This document shows, in pieces, positions 11,781-24,489 of a stretch of DNA of 64,000 nucleotides (positions are counted from its first letter, which is position 1; each line of letters starts with the position of its first letter). The translations under genes and the position numbers were made by a program. Origin of the DNA: Atriophallophorus winterbourni (taxonomy: Eukaryota; Platyhelminthes; Trematoda; Plagiorchiida; Microphallidae); the NCBI GenBank assembly GCA_013407085.1, contig JACCGJ010010420.1, forward strand, positions 62,001-126,000, written 5' to 3'. The notes under the pieces are model-generated. The model was not told where the DNA came from. It saw only the letters and a program-made list of their open reading frames with translations, and did no database searches.

Positions 11781-12020
11781 TCACACCCACATTTACTGGC
11801 CCATTCAGGAATAAACCATTCATATTTATGGCCGACTTGGAGTGAAGTAATGATTTCACCGACGGTGGTAGTGCAGCATTTACGAAAATAAAATGTAAGA
11901 AAATCTCCTGAACCAGACATGATAACTTAAACGCTGCTCAAAATATGTCATGCTCAATTGTCTTGACCAATACCTGACATGTTTATTCTGAACTAAAAAT
12001 TGCACGCAGATGAAACTATC
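11780..12020 (+). repeat. CR1-like LINE linker/RT-start remnant, unfilled copy
   Basis: This stretch matches 60001-60200 and then, without interruption, the sequence found at 63874-63895 (AAAATTGCACGCAGATGA). The conceptual frame holds the NVNKS..PD motif that opens the reverse transcriptase of CR1-like LINEs, with stops. It is useful because it shows the arrangement before the large insertion at 60.2-63.87 kb. Confidence 0.65.
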
Positions 12021-12640
12021 GGTATCCATCTTGATATCTGCAGGTAGACTTGCATTAACGTGTGAAATTTGACTTCATCATAAAAGCAGCTGTAGTTCTG
12101 TAAGCTGAACCTTCTGTAGATATTGATTTAGTGAACTTTGTGCACTCGGCTCTAGTAAGGTCGCGAAATGTGTGCAGTTGTCCGTGGTTCTGAGTCATTT
12201 GTTGAGCAAGCGTGTGAACGGTTCACAAAGTGTGTTCATCACCACGTGTAGCATGTATACAAAAATTTTAATTTTCAAAAGCGCTTAGTGATCAGAAAGT
12301 TATATCTAATAGGGTAGATCAACGGTCTCTCAATATTTGAATATAAATCTCAATGTTCTACGTGATGCATTCCGATAAACTAATCAGTGTATATTGTTTC
12401 TCACAAACCCGGACTCACGCACTATAACCAAGATTGTATTTTTACATCAGTTAAAGACAGGAATATTATTTCTATCAAGCCTTGCAATGTTGAAAATCGT
12501 TAATCGAATTTGGATATTTGAGCTTCTGTCTACTCGTGATCGTACAACACACCACGGTCATAGAATGTCTATTTACAAGTTATTCTCATTGAAGCATTCG
12601 CTGTGAAAATAATAGGTTTTTAATATGATAATTTATGAAC
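12020..12640 (+). repeat. LINE 3'-region repeat without the palindromic insertion
   Basis: Relative of the repeat at 880-1440 plus 2297-2350. Around 12394-12430 it encodes LTNPDSRTITKI, close to the ORF2 C-terminus seen at 34.0 kb. At about 12567-12578 it reads through the place where copies A and B carry the 855-base insertion. The ORF at 12394-12606 recurs at 16848-17060 for the same reason and is not a gene. Confidence 0.65.
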
Positions 12641-13500
12641 ATGGCTATCTGATGTTCAGGATCACCGTAACTTTCATAGCAAGTGAATCATTGCGGATTC
12701 AGATAACCATGCCATTCAACTGAACAAATAATTTTCATCTTGCAAAGGAAAAAAGGCTTTGAATAAATATCCAAATTTGCGTGCATTTTCATCAGTCGTT
12801 AATTGATTCGCCCGTATGCCTACTCTCTCATTGAGCTTTATTGTGTAACAGCAATCAGAATGTGCCTTTCGACGTCTTCAATATTATTGTATTCTCAAAT
12901 TCTATTATTATGCATTCAAGTATACAATCACTAATGACACCGAGTTATGGTTTAAGGATGTCATATCTCCCAGTTCTGAAATTACTCCTACGACCCTCGT
13001 ATCTCATATAGCCACTGACAACCAATTCTACGTCTGTGCTGCACGTCTGTGCCGTCAATTTTTGTGGATATTAAATTAATCAAAGTTAGAGTAACAAAAA
13101 GTAATTTGCAAGAAGTTTGGCGAAAATGAAAGATGTAAAATACAGAATATGAGGTAATATACAAGAATTTATGAAGTAAGAAAAGCATGAATATAAGGCC
13201 TTCAAGCTTTTGTTAGTAAGGCTATGGCTCCACTAGCCTACGGCGCAGCGCCTAACGGCTCCAGTCAATATGAAGCAATGTTGCCACGGTCTGCTATCCT
13301 CATTATGTGCATTAAAACCAGGATCGAAAAATATGTAGACCATGTTTTTACACAACAATAATAGATCAGATCCTGAAAATCAAAGTCCTCAGAAATTCAA
13401 CTGTCATGAACAATGAGCTAAAAAACAGAATGCTGACCGGCCACCTCGCAAGAAACGCGGTAATCAGACGGCTGCATGATACGACGACGATTAATTTTTT
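12641..13500. other. No gene seen
   Basis: Unassigned AT-rich sequence. Short ORFs show no motif, splice pattern or repeat relation I can support. Confidence 0.4.
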
Positions 13501-13519
13501 TAACTTGGATATATTTAAA

Positions 13520-13870
13520 ATATTGTGGTGCGCACATCCCCATCACTTACACACCACTACCGGTTTTATGCTCTTTGCCATCGTCATTTGGAGACAGTAA
13601 GATCAGGTTCAGTGAGCCTTGAGACAGTGGAAAAGCGGTAAACATAGTTATATTTGTATGCCACTGTTATATAGGGTTCTCACAAAGAACCACGATGTTC
13701 AAACACTGAATCACAAAGTGATTCTTGATCAAGCAATCGAGGCGCTTATGCATAACCTAAGATTTGTGGTGCTCACATCCCCATCATTTACACACCACTA
13801 CCGGTTTCAGGCTGTTTGCAATCGTCATGTGGAGACAGTAAGATCAGGTTCAGTGAGCCTTGAAACAGTG
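13520..13870 (-). repeat. Dimer of a hammerhead-like SINE repeat
   Basis: Two units about 241 bases apart share GTGGTGC(G/T)CACATCCCCATCA-type sequence, then CACACCACTACCGGTTT and GGAGACAGTAAGATCAGG. Read on the minus strand each has a decayed hammerhead layout: TGACGA in place of CUGAUGA, a short intervening hairpin region, GAAAC (AAAAC in the first) and then CGGTAGTGG. Cores are at 13563-13586 and 13804-13827. A related dimer is at 22.9-23.2 kb and a single copy at 30.28 kb. Confidence 0.5.
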
Positions 13871-13899
13871 GATATATCATTTCGGTTTTTCGTGCAGTA

Positions 13900-15600
13900 C
13901 ATCAATATAAATGTAACAGAATCTAGTAGCCACGGGTGCGAATTAAATTTGACTGTCTATCTCTAGTACAGTATTGATATCAATATACCGTGAATCAAAC
14001 GTATTTTAACGGTCTATGTAATTTAAGGATAGGTAGAATAAATTTAAATGGATAATAACTTTATTCCTATTTACACATTTCAGTCTTAGTCGTTCACACA
14101 AATACACAACTCAAATTCAATTCGAATCCTCCTTGTTCATTGGATTTGTATTAGCCGTGATCAATTTCTTGTCGGTCGCACTACAATGAATAGCATACTC
14201 CTCACATGATCGAACCAAAGCGTTGAGTGCGACACTGACCATTCACTGGGTTGTACATAAATGAAACTTCACCACACCAGATTTTACCACATTAAGTTTG
14301 CTGGGAAACCAAGGATCTAATCAGTCGTATGTGCTGGCGCCAGCACTTAGTGACGCGCTCAGCCAAACAGCTTCACCATATTAAGCATGTTGAAACTAGA
14401 AATCGCTTAATATATGCACGCGCTGATTTATCTTTTCGACTTATGTTTGAAAGTTGACTCGAAGGATAAATTTATTTGGAGTTAAAGTGTCTATGATTAC
14501 TGTTCTTCTTGACAAAAAACAGTCAGTATATTCGAAGATCAATAGACTGAAAACAGGTTGGAAGTTTTTCTTAGAATAGCTAAGAAAAAGGCTCAATGTG
14601 CACCAGATAATTTTAGATTAATTTTCTTCGATATTCAAATGCTGCATTGCTGCAATGCATTGAGAACCTTCGTAATATGTTTGAACTTATCGATGCAGAT
14701 TTGTGGTCAAGGAATTTTAAACAGTTTCGAACGGACCCTAAAATCATTTATTCGACAAACTTTAGCGCATGAACTAATAGATCGCAATTAAAAACTGCTT
14801 AACAGAACTCCGGTGACATTTGACACGTTTGATCTTATATACTGCCATCTTAAATTGCGTAAACTCCTTGTCTCTCCAACCTAGCATAAAGTTATTTATT
14901 CCAAATTTACAGTTTTAATTCAGAAGTCCTTGAATTTTATTGAAAGTTCAAACAACGGTGCCTGCTTTCCTTTATGCTGTTTGGAACTCTCGTAAATCTT
15001 GTGATGAAGCATGCCCCTATTATGTGGACAGAAGGTATTTACTTGCACACGCTGTGGTCGATAATATACTGCTTTTCGTCTAATTGCAACTATTCTGGGT
15101 GGACAATCAGCAGGAACAAAAAAAATTACTTGGTCAAGGGATGTTTCGCCTCGAACAAAACTTTTTTAAAAAAGTTTAAGTTTGGAAATGTACATCGTTT
15201 CACGAATCTCAATTCATCTGTCACAGATAATTTCTCGCAAACACTTATGTTAGTAAAATCGTTGTCAGTACAACTCCCTGCCTGTCTCGCCCAAACTTCT
15301 CCATTTGTAACTAAATCAATCTGATATTATACACCAAAATGATGGTGTGAATACCGCGCTTACTAAAGGATTCCATTCATATCAGCAATACAGAGAATTT
15401 CCAATGTATTTGGCATCCAACGACTCCAAAAGACAAAGGAAAAGTTTTCCGTTTTAGTTTGTGTCTGGTCTGCCATTGAGTACAACATTTCATTATGTTC
15501 CCACAATCTTACTCTTCACGAGAGTTTGTGGTTGTCTTATAAGTAAGATTTTGAGCAAGGTGAAATGAATGCTGCTGTACAAATCAGCAGATTAATCAAA
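13900..15600. other. Unassigned stretch with ORFs of unknown standing
   Basis: Plus-strand ORFs at 14558-14791 and 14974-15324 (116 residues) are open by length only; I see no signal peptide, motif or splice junction that supports them. The minus strand opposite 15060-15310 also has an open stretch with NGEVWARQ, which faintly recalls the NGEVWASWL piece of the LINE fragment at 5.5 kb, so part may be LINE-derived. No firm call. Confidence 0.3.
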
Positions 15601-15602
15601 CT

Positions 15603-17095
15603 TTCCAACTTATGGTTATCGATAATATTTGAGATGTCTGATTAAGCGATATGGTCGTTCAACTTAACCGTTTTTTGCAACGATGATGTGATTAAAATTA
15701 ATCAACAAATGATTGAATCTTGTTCATGTTGTTTGTTTACTCGAGTCTTGGCATCCTCACATGATTGAAATTTTTTTGTAAATAAACGAATCTGCTTAAT
15801 GTTGTGTGCAATGATTGCTGCAATTTTATGAAAAAATACAAACTAGGAATTGACAGAACATCTGCTGTGATTGTGCTTCTTAGCAATGCAATCTAAAGAG
15901 CTTCCCATCACAAGGCATGATCAAGTAAATACCGTTTGTTCTCAATTTGAAAGTATGATTCAGGATAAAAAATCCCGAAATGCTCAATCGCGTTAAAGCA
16001 AGAGCACATCCTAGTTCGAAACTTTGAAATATTTCGAGAGCGAAACCGAATTTTTAGGGTGTGATAATTGTTATCGTCAAAGTGATTTAGATGCACTACA
16101 CGAATTGTCAGTTAGAAATGAACTGCCGTTCAATTTTTAAAAATGCAAGTTACTGCAATATTGGTAGACCATTTCATTACGAAAATAACTTTGGGCAGAC
16201 GATTTTAAGATGGACTCAATCGGAGAAGCATCTTGGAGTGTGGATATGTGGCAGCCTATACTGAAATAACCTATTGTATTAAAATTGAATAGCGTCATTA
16301 AAACAAATTTAAATTTAACATGAAGTGAGCAACTTGTTGAACGATAAATATTTAATAAACATTTAAAAATGATTATATAATTGCAGCAGTGCTTCTTAGT
16401 TTCCATTGCAGCCTGATGCTTAACAGGCTCAGCGAATAAAATGCAAAATTTTCCAAACAAATTAACTCAAATGTCGGTATCCATCTTGATATATGAAGGT
16501 AGACTTGCATTAACGTGTGAAATTTGACTTCATCATAAAAGCAGCTGTAGTTTTGTAAGCTGAAACTTCTGTAGATATTGATTTAGTGAACTTTGTGCAC
16601 TCGGCTCTAGTTAGGTCGCGAAACGTGTGCAGTTGTCCGTGGTTCTGAGTCACTCGTTAAGCAAGCGTGTGAACAGTTCACAAAGTGTGTTCATCACCAC
16701 GTGTAGCCTGTATACAAAATTTTAATTTTCAAAAGCGCTTAGTGATCAGAAAGTTATATCTAATAGGGTAGATCAACGGTCTCTCAATATTTGAATATAA
16801 ATCTCAATGTTCTACGTGATGCATTCCGATAAACTAATCAGTGTATATTGTTGCTCACAAACCCGGACTCACGCACTATAACCAAGATTGTATTTTTACA
16901 TCAGTTAAAGACAAGAATATTATTTCTATCAAGCCTTGCAATGTTGAAAATCGTTAATCGAATTCGGATATTTGAGCTACTGTCTACTCGGGATCGTACA
17001 ACACACCACGGTCATAGAATGTCTATTTACAAGTTATTCTCATTGAATCACTCGCTGTGAAAATAATAGGTTTTTAATATGATAATTTATGACAA
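15603..17095 (+). repeat. LINE-derived repeat, copy C
   Basis: 15603-16265 repeats 1-660; 16265-17095 repeats 660-1440 plus the flank after 2297, lacking the palindromic insertion. Small indels are scattered through it. It therefore preserves the order that existed before insertion. Confidence 0.7.
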
Positions 17096-17725
17096 AGGAA
17101 AAGGTTTCCGTTTTAGTTTGTGTCTGGTGTTCCATTGAGTACAACATTTTTTTATGTCACCACAATCTTACCCTTCACGAGAGTTTGCGGTTGTCTTATA
17201 AGTAAGATTTTGAGCAAGGTTAAATTATTGCTGCTGTACAAATCAGCAGATTAATCAATCTTTCCAACTTATGGTTATCGATAATATTTAGGATGGCTGA
17301 TTAAGCAATATGGTCGTTCAACTAAACAGTTTTATCGCAACGATTCAATGCAATCAACAAATGATTAAATCTTGTTCATGCAGTTTGTTTACACGAGTCT
17401 TAGCATTCTCACATGATTAAAAGTTATTTTTATAAATCTACGAATCTGCTTTATGTTGTGTGCAATGAATACTGCAATTTTATGAAAAAATACAGACTAG
17501 GAATTAACGACACTTTTGGCTTTTATTGTTCTTCCGAACGATGCAAACTGAAGAGCATTACTTCGCAAGGCATGATCAAGTAAATGCCGCATGTTCTCTT
17601 CTAGAAAGTATGATTCAGGATCAAAAATTACGAAATGCCAAATCGCGTTAATGCAAGAGCACATCATAGCTTGAAAATTTGTATTATTTCGAGAGCGAAA
17701 GCGAATTTCTAGGGTTTGATAATTA
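17095..17725 (+). repeat. LINE-derived repeat, copy D (diverged)
   Basis: 17095-17265 repeats about 15430-15605, and 17264-17725 is a more diverged copy of 15603-16075. It ends where the hammerhead-bearing SINE-like copy begins. Confidence 0.6.
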
Positions 17726-17739
17726 TCATCATTTATCCT

Positions 17740-17900
17740 TCTGTCACAAAGTCAGTACGGCGTTCGAATGTCAGGTCACTTATACGCATACATAATGAGC
17801 GGCAAAAACCGCGAAACCGGTCGTGTTCTACCGTCCTGCTTTTCAAAATTTTTTTTGTTGGACTCCTTCGGTCGATGTCGACCGTTGTATATATGTTATA
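17740..17900 (+). repeat. SINE-like copy with hammerhead-like core
   Basis: The core is 17793-17817: TAATGA (for CUGAUGA), stem II GCGG / CCGC closing loop CAAAAA, then GAAAC, followed by CGGT...ACCGTC with a GTC triplet at 17833-17835 where hammerheads cleave. Upstream is ATACGCAT, shared with the 257-base array at 50.2 kb, whose stem II is GAGG / CCTC with the same loop: both sides of one pair changed together. About 45 bases further on is TTCGGTCGATGT.GACC, a tail shared with 32.6 and 52.1 kb. The G of the CUGAUGA box is changed, so this copy is probably inactive. Confidence 0.55.
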
Positions 17901-17939
17901 TAAGATTTATTATTAAAACCTCACTTTAAATAAAAAGCA

Positions 17940-20900
17940 CTGCAACCCAGTACAATCAAAACATTGACCTAATCAAAACATTCCAATTTTATAACATTAC
18001 ATCTGCAAGCAGTCGTTCTTGCGTTGAATCTATGTCAAAATATAGTTTTCAACGTTATCGTTGATGATAACTTTCATCGTCTGCACCACGATCAAAGTGA
18101 CACACTTTACATTGAAGCAACTGTCACATTTGGACAGTATCACCAATCACCTACTGAGTCTTTTCTGCGTAAATAAAAAGACTGGTTCCACCGTCCGTGC
18201 TCATATGAGATGCACACGTTACGGGTATCAACGTTGTTGTTTTGCTGCTTGTGCGCCGGATTTTGTGAAGGTTAGTTGATTAACTTTTTTTATTCAATTC
18301 GCTAACTACATTCGGAACTTTTGCTTAGTTTCTATCGCAAATATAATCCTCAAGATTATTATGTGGCATAAAGGTATAAAGAAATCACCGAATGAATTAA
18401 AAATTTAAGTTTCATTAAAACCGTGCATTCACGAGTCAGTACAATGTTATTTCCTAGTTATCGGATCTAAAAGCCATATTTTTGGATTAATTATTTGTAA
18501 TTGAAAGCTATCGTGCTAATCTTGCATTATTCACCTATAGAAAAGTATCAGTGCCCCTATTTACTTCACGATTTGTTTTTAAGATCAATCATCGTGTATT
18601 TAAGTAACAGAAATAAATTTAAGGATAGTGTACCCTATAGCATATGAAAATAATGGTTGTTAGATATCTCTTCCGGAAGATGTTGTAGTTATACACACGA
18701 TACATTTATACTCTGCAGACTACTTTAATCGCGTCAGTCAGTCTAGTTCAGTAATGACGTTTTCCTTTTTCAATGAGAGCCTATAGCATCTGCGTCAAAT
18801 CCGTTCAATAGACGACACTGACGTTCTGTCCTAACGCGATATTGACGGATGCTTTAATTGTGAAAGATCGAAAGCGAGTTTTCCAAGCGGAGGAGCATCA
18901 GTGTCCAGTATTTCCGTGGCTGTTTAACCTAATTAAAATAGATATGAAGGCAGTGTATTGCAAGCTCAATTTTTCACCGCTAACCCACTGATTCAATGCA
19001 TGTGGATCCTGATCCTGATCCCCAGTGCAAACAGCACGGAAGCATTCTTGGGTGTTAAGTGATGGAAATGTATGCAAATATGAATTTGTATTCAAGATAT
19101 CGAAGCATTTTATACCACGAGTGTTTCCCATTTATTGTTCATACGTAGCCACAGCAGTTTTAACATTAGCATGAGAATCGACAGCATATTCTAGGTCCTG
19201 TGCTGCACCTGTGACTCATTAATTTTTGTGTATATTAAAATTAATAATTATCAAAAGAAGACAAAGATGGACAAAGCTTTATCCGAACATTTTCGAAAGT
19301 TCAGCTTCAGGCCTGTGTTAATAACGCAAACAATGTTCAATAATTATGCAAACAACTAAACTAGGTGTAACTACCACTAAATAAAAGTCATGAAAATAAG
19401 TTTATGCTACAGCATGGCTGATTGGAAATTGTTAAAGAAGGAGACAGTTCTTATTCATTTACCCGATTTTCAGACAACAAAATTATTTTATACAAAAGCA
19501 TTTCATGAAACATTTCAAACTAAATTTATATATAATGTAAAGATAGTTTGTAGCCAATCGCGTTGACCAAAAATCTGTACTAAGCTATTCATTGCAGACT
19601 TTTTTCATAGCTATTGATTCCCGATCCGCTTGAAATATAATCGGACTTTTGAGCAATCTTTGTAAGGAAACAATCTGAATACGCATTTAAGCAATCGGAT
19701 AAATCTTACCAACGCATCGTAGTTTTTTTGCTGTCACCGAGCAGACAAGCAATATTTCGGGGATTTAAATACAGACACCGCGATTACTAACAGTGACTGT
19801 ACATTGCCGACCGCATCGTAGTTCATGAGTTAGTAGTAATGGACACGTTTTGAATACTTCGGTCACTGACGGTTCGAAAACACTAAAATTAACATTTAAT
19901 CGCGAATTATGATAAAATCAATCACGCCAACTGGACATCAAACCACAGTAATCTCACAACTAATGAATGAGTGACCCCAGATTTTCTACACCGAAATGGT
20001 GTGATAAACCACAGCTTCTACAATCAGACTGAAGGAAGTATAGCGGAAATTTCAAAATGTCTAATGTCTGACTCTCGAGGGGTTGGACAAATAGATGAGC
20101 TTTTCCCTTCAACATCGATTATCTATATACAGCTGGGGAATAACTTGTTAACAAACTAGCCGAAATGAATTTTTCTGTAATCAGCACTCGCTTTACGTCT
20201 TAGCAATAACCGATAATTGGTTCTAACCTCACGTGAGCCGTATTCCGTAAAATAGGAAAAGCTAATTACCACAACGAAATGTCACACAGCACGACAGTTA
20301 CATACACTGATCTGGATCTGGAAAACAGTATACAGTGTAATTTGAAGCTTGGCTCTTGAGACAGTTGCCTCGTGGATAGTTTACCGCTCAACATCATCAT
20401 CGGATGCACACGACGAAGTAATATTAAAAGCAATCTAGTACGTTGGAAAACAGAGCAACTCGTAATTACTGATTATGGAAGACTTCATTCTACCTCATTC
20501 ATATACCGTGTAAATAAACACCTCAATCGCAAGACTACAACTTTCGTGAACATTTCGATTACAAAACCATGAATGATCCTATCATACATTTATCCTAGGA
20601 GTAGTCTTAACCTGCGAACCCACGGTCGTTTAAGGTTGTCAGTATCACAAACCGGCAGGTTGAGGCGACGACCTCGTTCTACTCTCTCAATAATTTTGCA
20701 ACGCCTGTGAAAGTCTATAACAAGCAAAAATAAATAGATAAGGGGATAACATTGGCTTGATGGAAATAAGGGAACTTTTGATGATCAACACATTGCTATA
20801 CCCTGACAGATTAAACCACCAACAAGTTACATTTGAATTCTATATAGAGCCCAAAACATACGAGCACAGATCTACATTTCAGAATTTGCAGCCACACTAG

Positions 20901-21000
20901 AAAAAATGTTGAGAAAGCGAAATATTGAATTGTTTGTTCATAGGGTCGTTAGAACAGAATGGCCGTAGAATATATCCGCGAATAAATAAACATATTAAGA
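17940..21000. other. No supported gene
   Basis: About 3 kb of AT-rich sequence. The ORF at 18061-18279 ends in a possible donor (GTGAAG then GTTAGT near 18269) and has a Cys-rich end, but I cannot find convincing partner exons. ORFs at 18898-19131 (minus), 19971-20159 and 20372-20572 show nothing recognisable. Confidence 0.35.
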
Positions 21001-21039
21001 TTCTCATTCTGAAGGATAGCTAATATCAATATCTTCAGC

Positions 21040-22510
21040 TGTAAGAATGCAAAGAAATTTTAAATTGCTTTATCGAAAAGTTACCAACACGACTAGACTG
21101 AAACTCTGTGTTTTCCAGATCATGACAGAAAACGGACTAACTGAATCTGTCCTGAAAACTGCTAACAGTCTTGCCAGTTTCATTCACGATTTCTCAACTC
21201 AAGAATACATTATTAAATTTGGTATTATCAGCACAAATTTTGCCGGAGATCATAAGCGATATTTGTATATTTCGAACCTACCTATATTTCAACCTACGAA
21301 GGTTGAATAGCAACATGCCTCTAGGAGCCAACGGAATCAAACCTGCAATCCTAACTTTATGTGACAGTAAATTGTGTAAACTACTCTATTTAATCATTCT
21401 GAACGAAAAGGTGTTGCATTAGCTGACTGGAAGAAAGAAATTATGAAACACATCTACAATGGTGGCACTCCTTCTGACCCAGAAAATTGCTGCACTGTTA
21501 CACTGCTTCCCGTGATCTCAAAAGATGTTGAGCGAATTGAATGCGCAATTTTCGTTAGTCATTTATTAACCCAAAATCTTGTTCTTCGTTGACTAACCTA
21601 CTGGAGTCAATAAACGACTAGACACAGTAGATAAAGGTTGTTGCGTGCGCGTGTGTTACCTGGACATTTGAAATGCAGGACGCTGGTTTTAGTGGTTACA
21701 CTCTTACCGGGATGAGAAGCTACATCCTTAATCGCGGGTGAATGTAAGTATCATCGGTGGAATATTTGAGATAATCGGAGTTACTAGCAGTGTTCCACAA
21801 GCTTTCGCAATTGCAACGATTCATGTTTTTGTCCAAATCAATGACCTTCCTAAATTCGTCAAAGCAATGACGGTTCTTATTTTGGATGGTGCTAGGATTT
21901 GAAAGCGAATCAAGTCAAGGTTGGGCTGCTTGCGAATACATTGAGCAGCTGGTAAGAAAGGAACAAGCTCATATTCAACTTCAGAAAGTGTGAAATGCTG
22001 AAAATGGGTAAAAATATGCCAATGCTCCAACAAGCTCGGATAACAGAATTTGGAGTGGGCAAACAAAATCAAAGGTCCTCCGTGATTAGATAAGTGGAAC
22101 CTTGAATAACAGCAAGCAATGCGGAGCCATGTACAGCTGATATAACCGCATTATTGGTATGGTTCGACTTATGTTTGCAGGTTTTTCACTTGAAACATTC
22201 TATCTGCTTCGAAATTCGTATATAGACGGAGCGTTTCATTACTCAATCAATTGTGGGCAACATGAATTCAAAAGGACGTCAAGCTTCTTTAGAAGATTCA
22301 TCGCAGATCAACTAAAATGATGCGTTGTATTCGTGATCTACCATATGATTATCATGTGGAAAATCTAAATTTGGATACACTTGCTTGCTGAAGAGATCAT
22401 TTGGATTTACTACTCACCTTTAGTCAAGCATTACCACACACACACACACTCATTGGTATATGATATACCACATCCTCGCATTTCCGTCAGACGTTTTACA
22501 ATAATCGAGT
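21040..22510 (+). pseudogene. CR1-like LINE ORF2, broken
   Basis: Plus-strand fossil of the same family as 6250-8490 minus. 21047-21200 matches its linker (MQRN.KL.YR, then IMT(E/D)NGLT). From 21300 follow the GANGIKPAILTLC motif of the reverse transcriptase start, a degraded first palm motif near 21655-21690, a SVPQAF-like block near 21790, INDLPK near 21840, and C-terminal pieces (HRRSTKMMR, then DLPYD) to about 22500. Frameshifts and stops occur throughout, and the catalytic FADD is lost (VLILDGA in its place). Non-functional. Confidence 0.75.
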
Positions 22511-22904
22511 GAACGGATATTCAACAAACTCAATAAATTTGTAATAATTAATTTCACCCTAATACCCGTTTTATAATTGATTGAGCAACGACTAATCCTA
22601 ACGAAAATTTCTACATCAGGCGTAAGCTATACACGACATTTTTCAAAATAAATAATCTGTCAATTTTTCCAATGTCTCAATTTTTATATGTTGGACAATT
22701 ATAGGCTTTTTATACCATAAATTCGTGAATCTTGAAGTTCCTGTATAATAAGTCTTATCTACAAATCCGAAATAGATACGGATCGGTCTACAAGCGGCAT
22801 TTAAATGCTTGTAGACGAAATTTAGACACGCGTGTTTTCCATAGAATTTTGTTTTTGTGTGCGTTCAATTTTCCAGAATAATTAAAGTCAATTGAGCTAA
22901 TATA

Positions 22905-23240
22905 TTCTTGTGATTACATCTCTAACACTTACACACCTCAACCGTTTTCTGGCTGTTTACCGTCAACAGGTGGAGAGAGTAAGATCAGCTTCTGTGAAAC
23001 TCGAAAGATTGGATTAGTGTTAAAACAAAGTTATGCCACTGGTAAATATAGTTCTCAACATAATGTTCAAATAAAGAGTCAAAAAGTGATTCTTTGTCAA
23101 ACGCTCAAGACGCTCACAATGATCAATGCATTGTGGTGCTCACATCCACAGCACTTGCACATCACAACCCGTTTCTCGCTATTGGCCGTCATCAGGTTGA
23201 GATTGTGTTCAGTAAGATTTGAAACAGTAGATGAGTGTTA
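22905..23240 (-). repeat. Second dimer of the hammerhead-like SINE repeat
   Basis: Two units about 225 bases apart, like 13520-13870. On the minus strand the right-hand unit keeps an intact CTGATGA box and GAAAC (23171-23195); the left-hand unit has CTGTTGA and GAAAA (22944-22969). The intervening stem II is poor in both by eye. Confidence 0.5.
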
Positions 23241-23532
23241 AACAAAATTGTACCCGAATGACACTGTTAATCATATTCACATTTGAAGAATGTATCGGCT
23301 AAACATGTTTTTGTTGTCATCAAAAGATGTAAACTATTGTCAACATAGATAGGTTTGCTGAATGACCCAAAATACAGTGTGTAGAAATCAATTATGAGCA
23401 CTATCGTGAAATGCATATCATCAAATTAATTTTTCAATTTTCAATTAGCGTTACTTTTGTTCGAATGTCGAATACTTTAAAGTAGTAATTCACATTCAAC
23501 CAAGCAGTCTGATGTTTTCAGAATGATTTAGT

Positions 23533-23582
<50 letters not shown>

Positions 23583-24480
23583 TAGCAACGTATTAAAACG
23601 CCAATCTATTTGCATAGTCACCACGTAGCGATTGTCACTACGTACCGAGCAATAAACAAGATTGTTTCATGACTATCAAACGAAATATCGGTAGTTCCTT
23701 GTTTATTCATTGGGGTTAGACCACAGCAGGTTTCTAGCTCTTTTCAACCCATAGAAACACGAAGGTCGAATTCCACGTGTCATTGAAAATTGAAGAAATA
23801 TTTGCGAAGCTTCAAGTATGAACATAGTGACACAAACAATGTTACAACCCATGATCACGTTTATATGCCTTGAACAATATTGAGAATGTTATATTTATTT
23901 GTACATCTTTTGTCCTATACCTTCGCATTAGTTTATAACGAAATATCAAAATTTAATTGAAATTATATGATTTCTACAGCCATTAGATCTGTGCACACAG
24001 TTCACATTTTGTGTCGGTAACACTTACTTTTAAACAAAAACAAAGTCTCTTTCAAACAACAACAAAGTCTCTTGGAAACATCCTCGCTCCAAGCATTGGT
24101 ATCAGCTTGATCTTATTCTTTTTAGGCGTACTAATATAGGGAGCCTACTCCTGGTCAGATCATATCAGAGCGCTGACTGCGACACTGACCATTAGCTAGT
24201 TTGTGCAAAACTGAAATTTTCCCAGTCGAGATTTCACCGAACCCAATTGTCATCTAAGCTGTGGATAGATGTCACTCTCAAGTGCGAACCTAATCTAGCT
24301 GTGCGATTTGTCAAAGCCTTTAAACCCGAGTTCAACAAGAAAACCACTATTGAATAGGCACCAGAAAACTGAGAATCGCTAAAAAGCTGCATTTGTTGAG
24401 TCACACTTGTCACTTCCGGTCCGAAGGAAGCTCGAACGAGTTACAGGTTCGAAGCAAAATCTTCTGAGTTAACTGCTGTG
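23241..24480. other. No gene seen; contains a (TA)n microsatellite
   Basis: Apart from an uninterrupted TA tract at 23537-23577 I see no structure here. Confidence 0.5.
23537..23577. repeat. (TA)n microsatellite
   Basis: About twenty uninterrupted TA dinucleotides. Confidence 0.95.
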
Positions 24481-24489
24481 AGGGATGAG

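Noticed and set aside
12394..12606. 70-residue ORF, repeated at 16848-17060
   Set aside because: It overlaps the C-terminal codons and 3' region of a CR1-like LINE; it is a repeat by-product.
14974..15324. 116-residue plus-strand ORF
   Set aside because: Long by chance standards but no motif, signal peptide or splice sites, and the opposite strand is also open with a faint LINE likeness.
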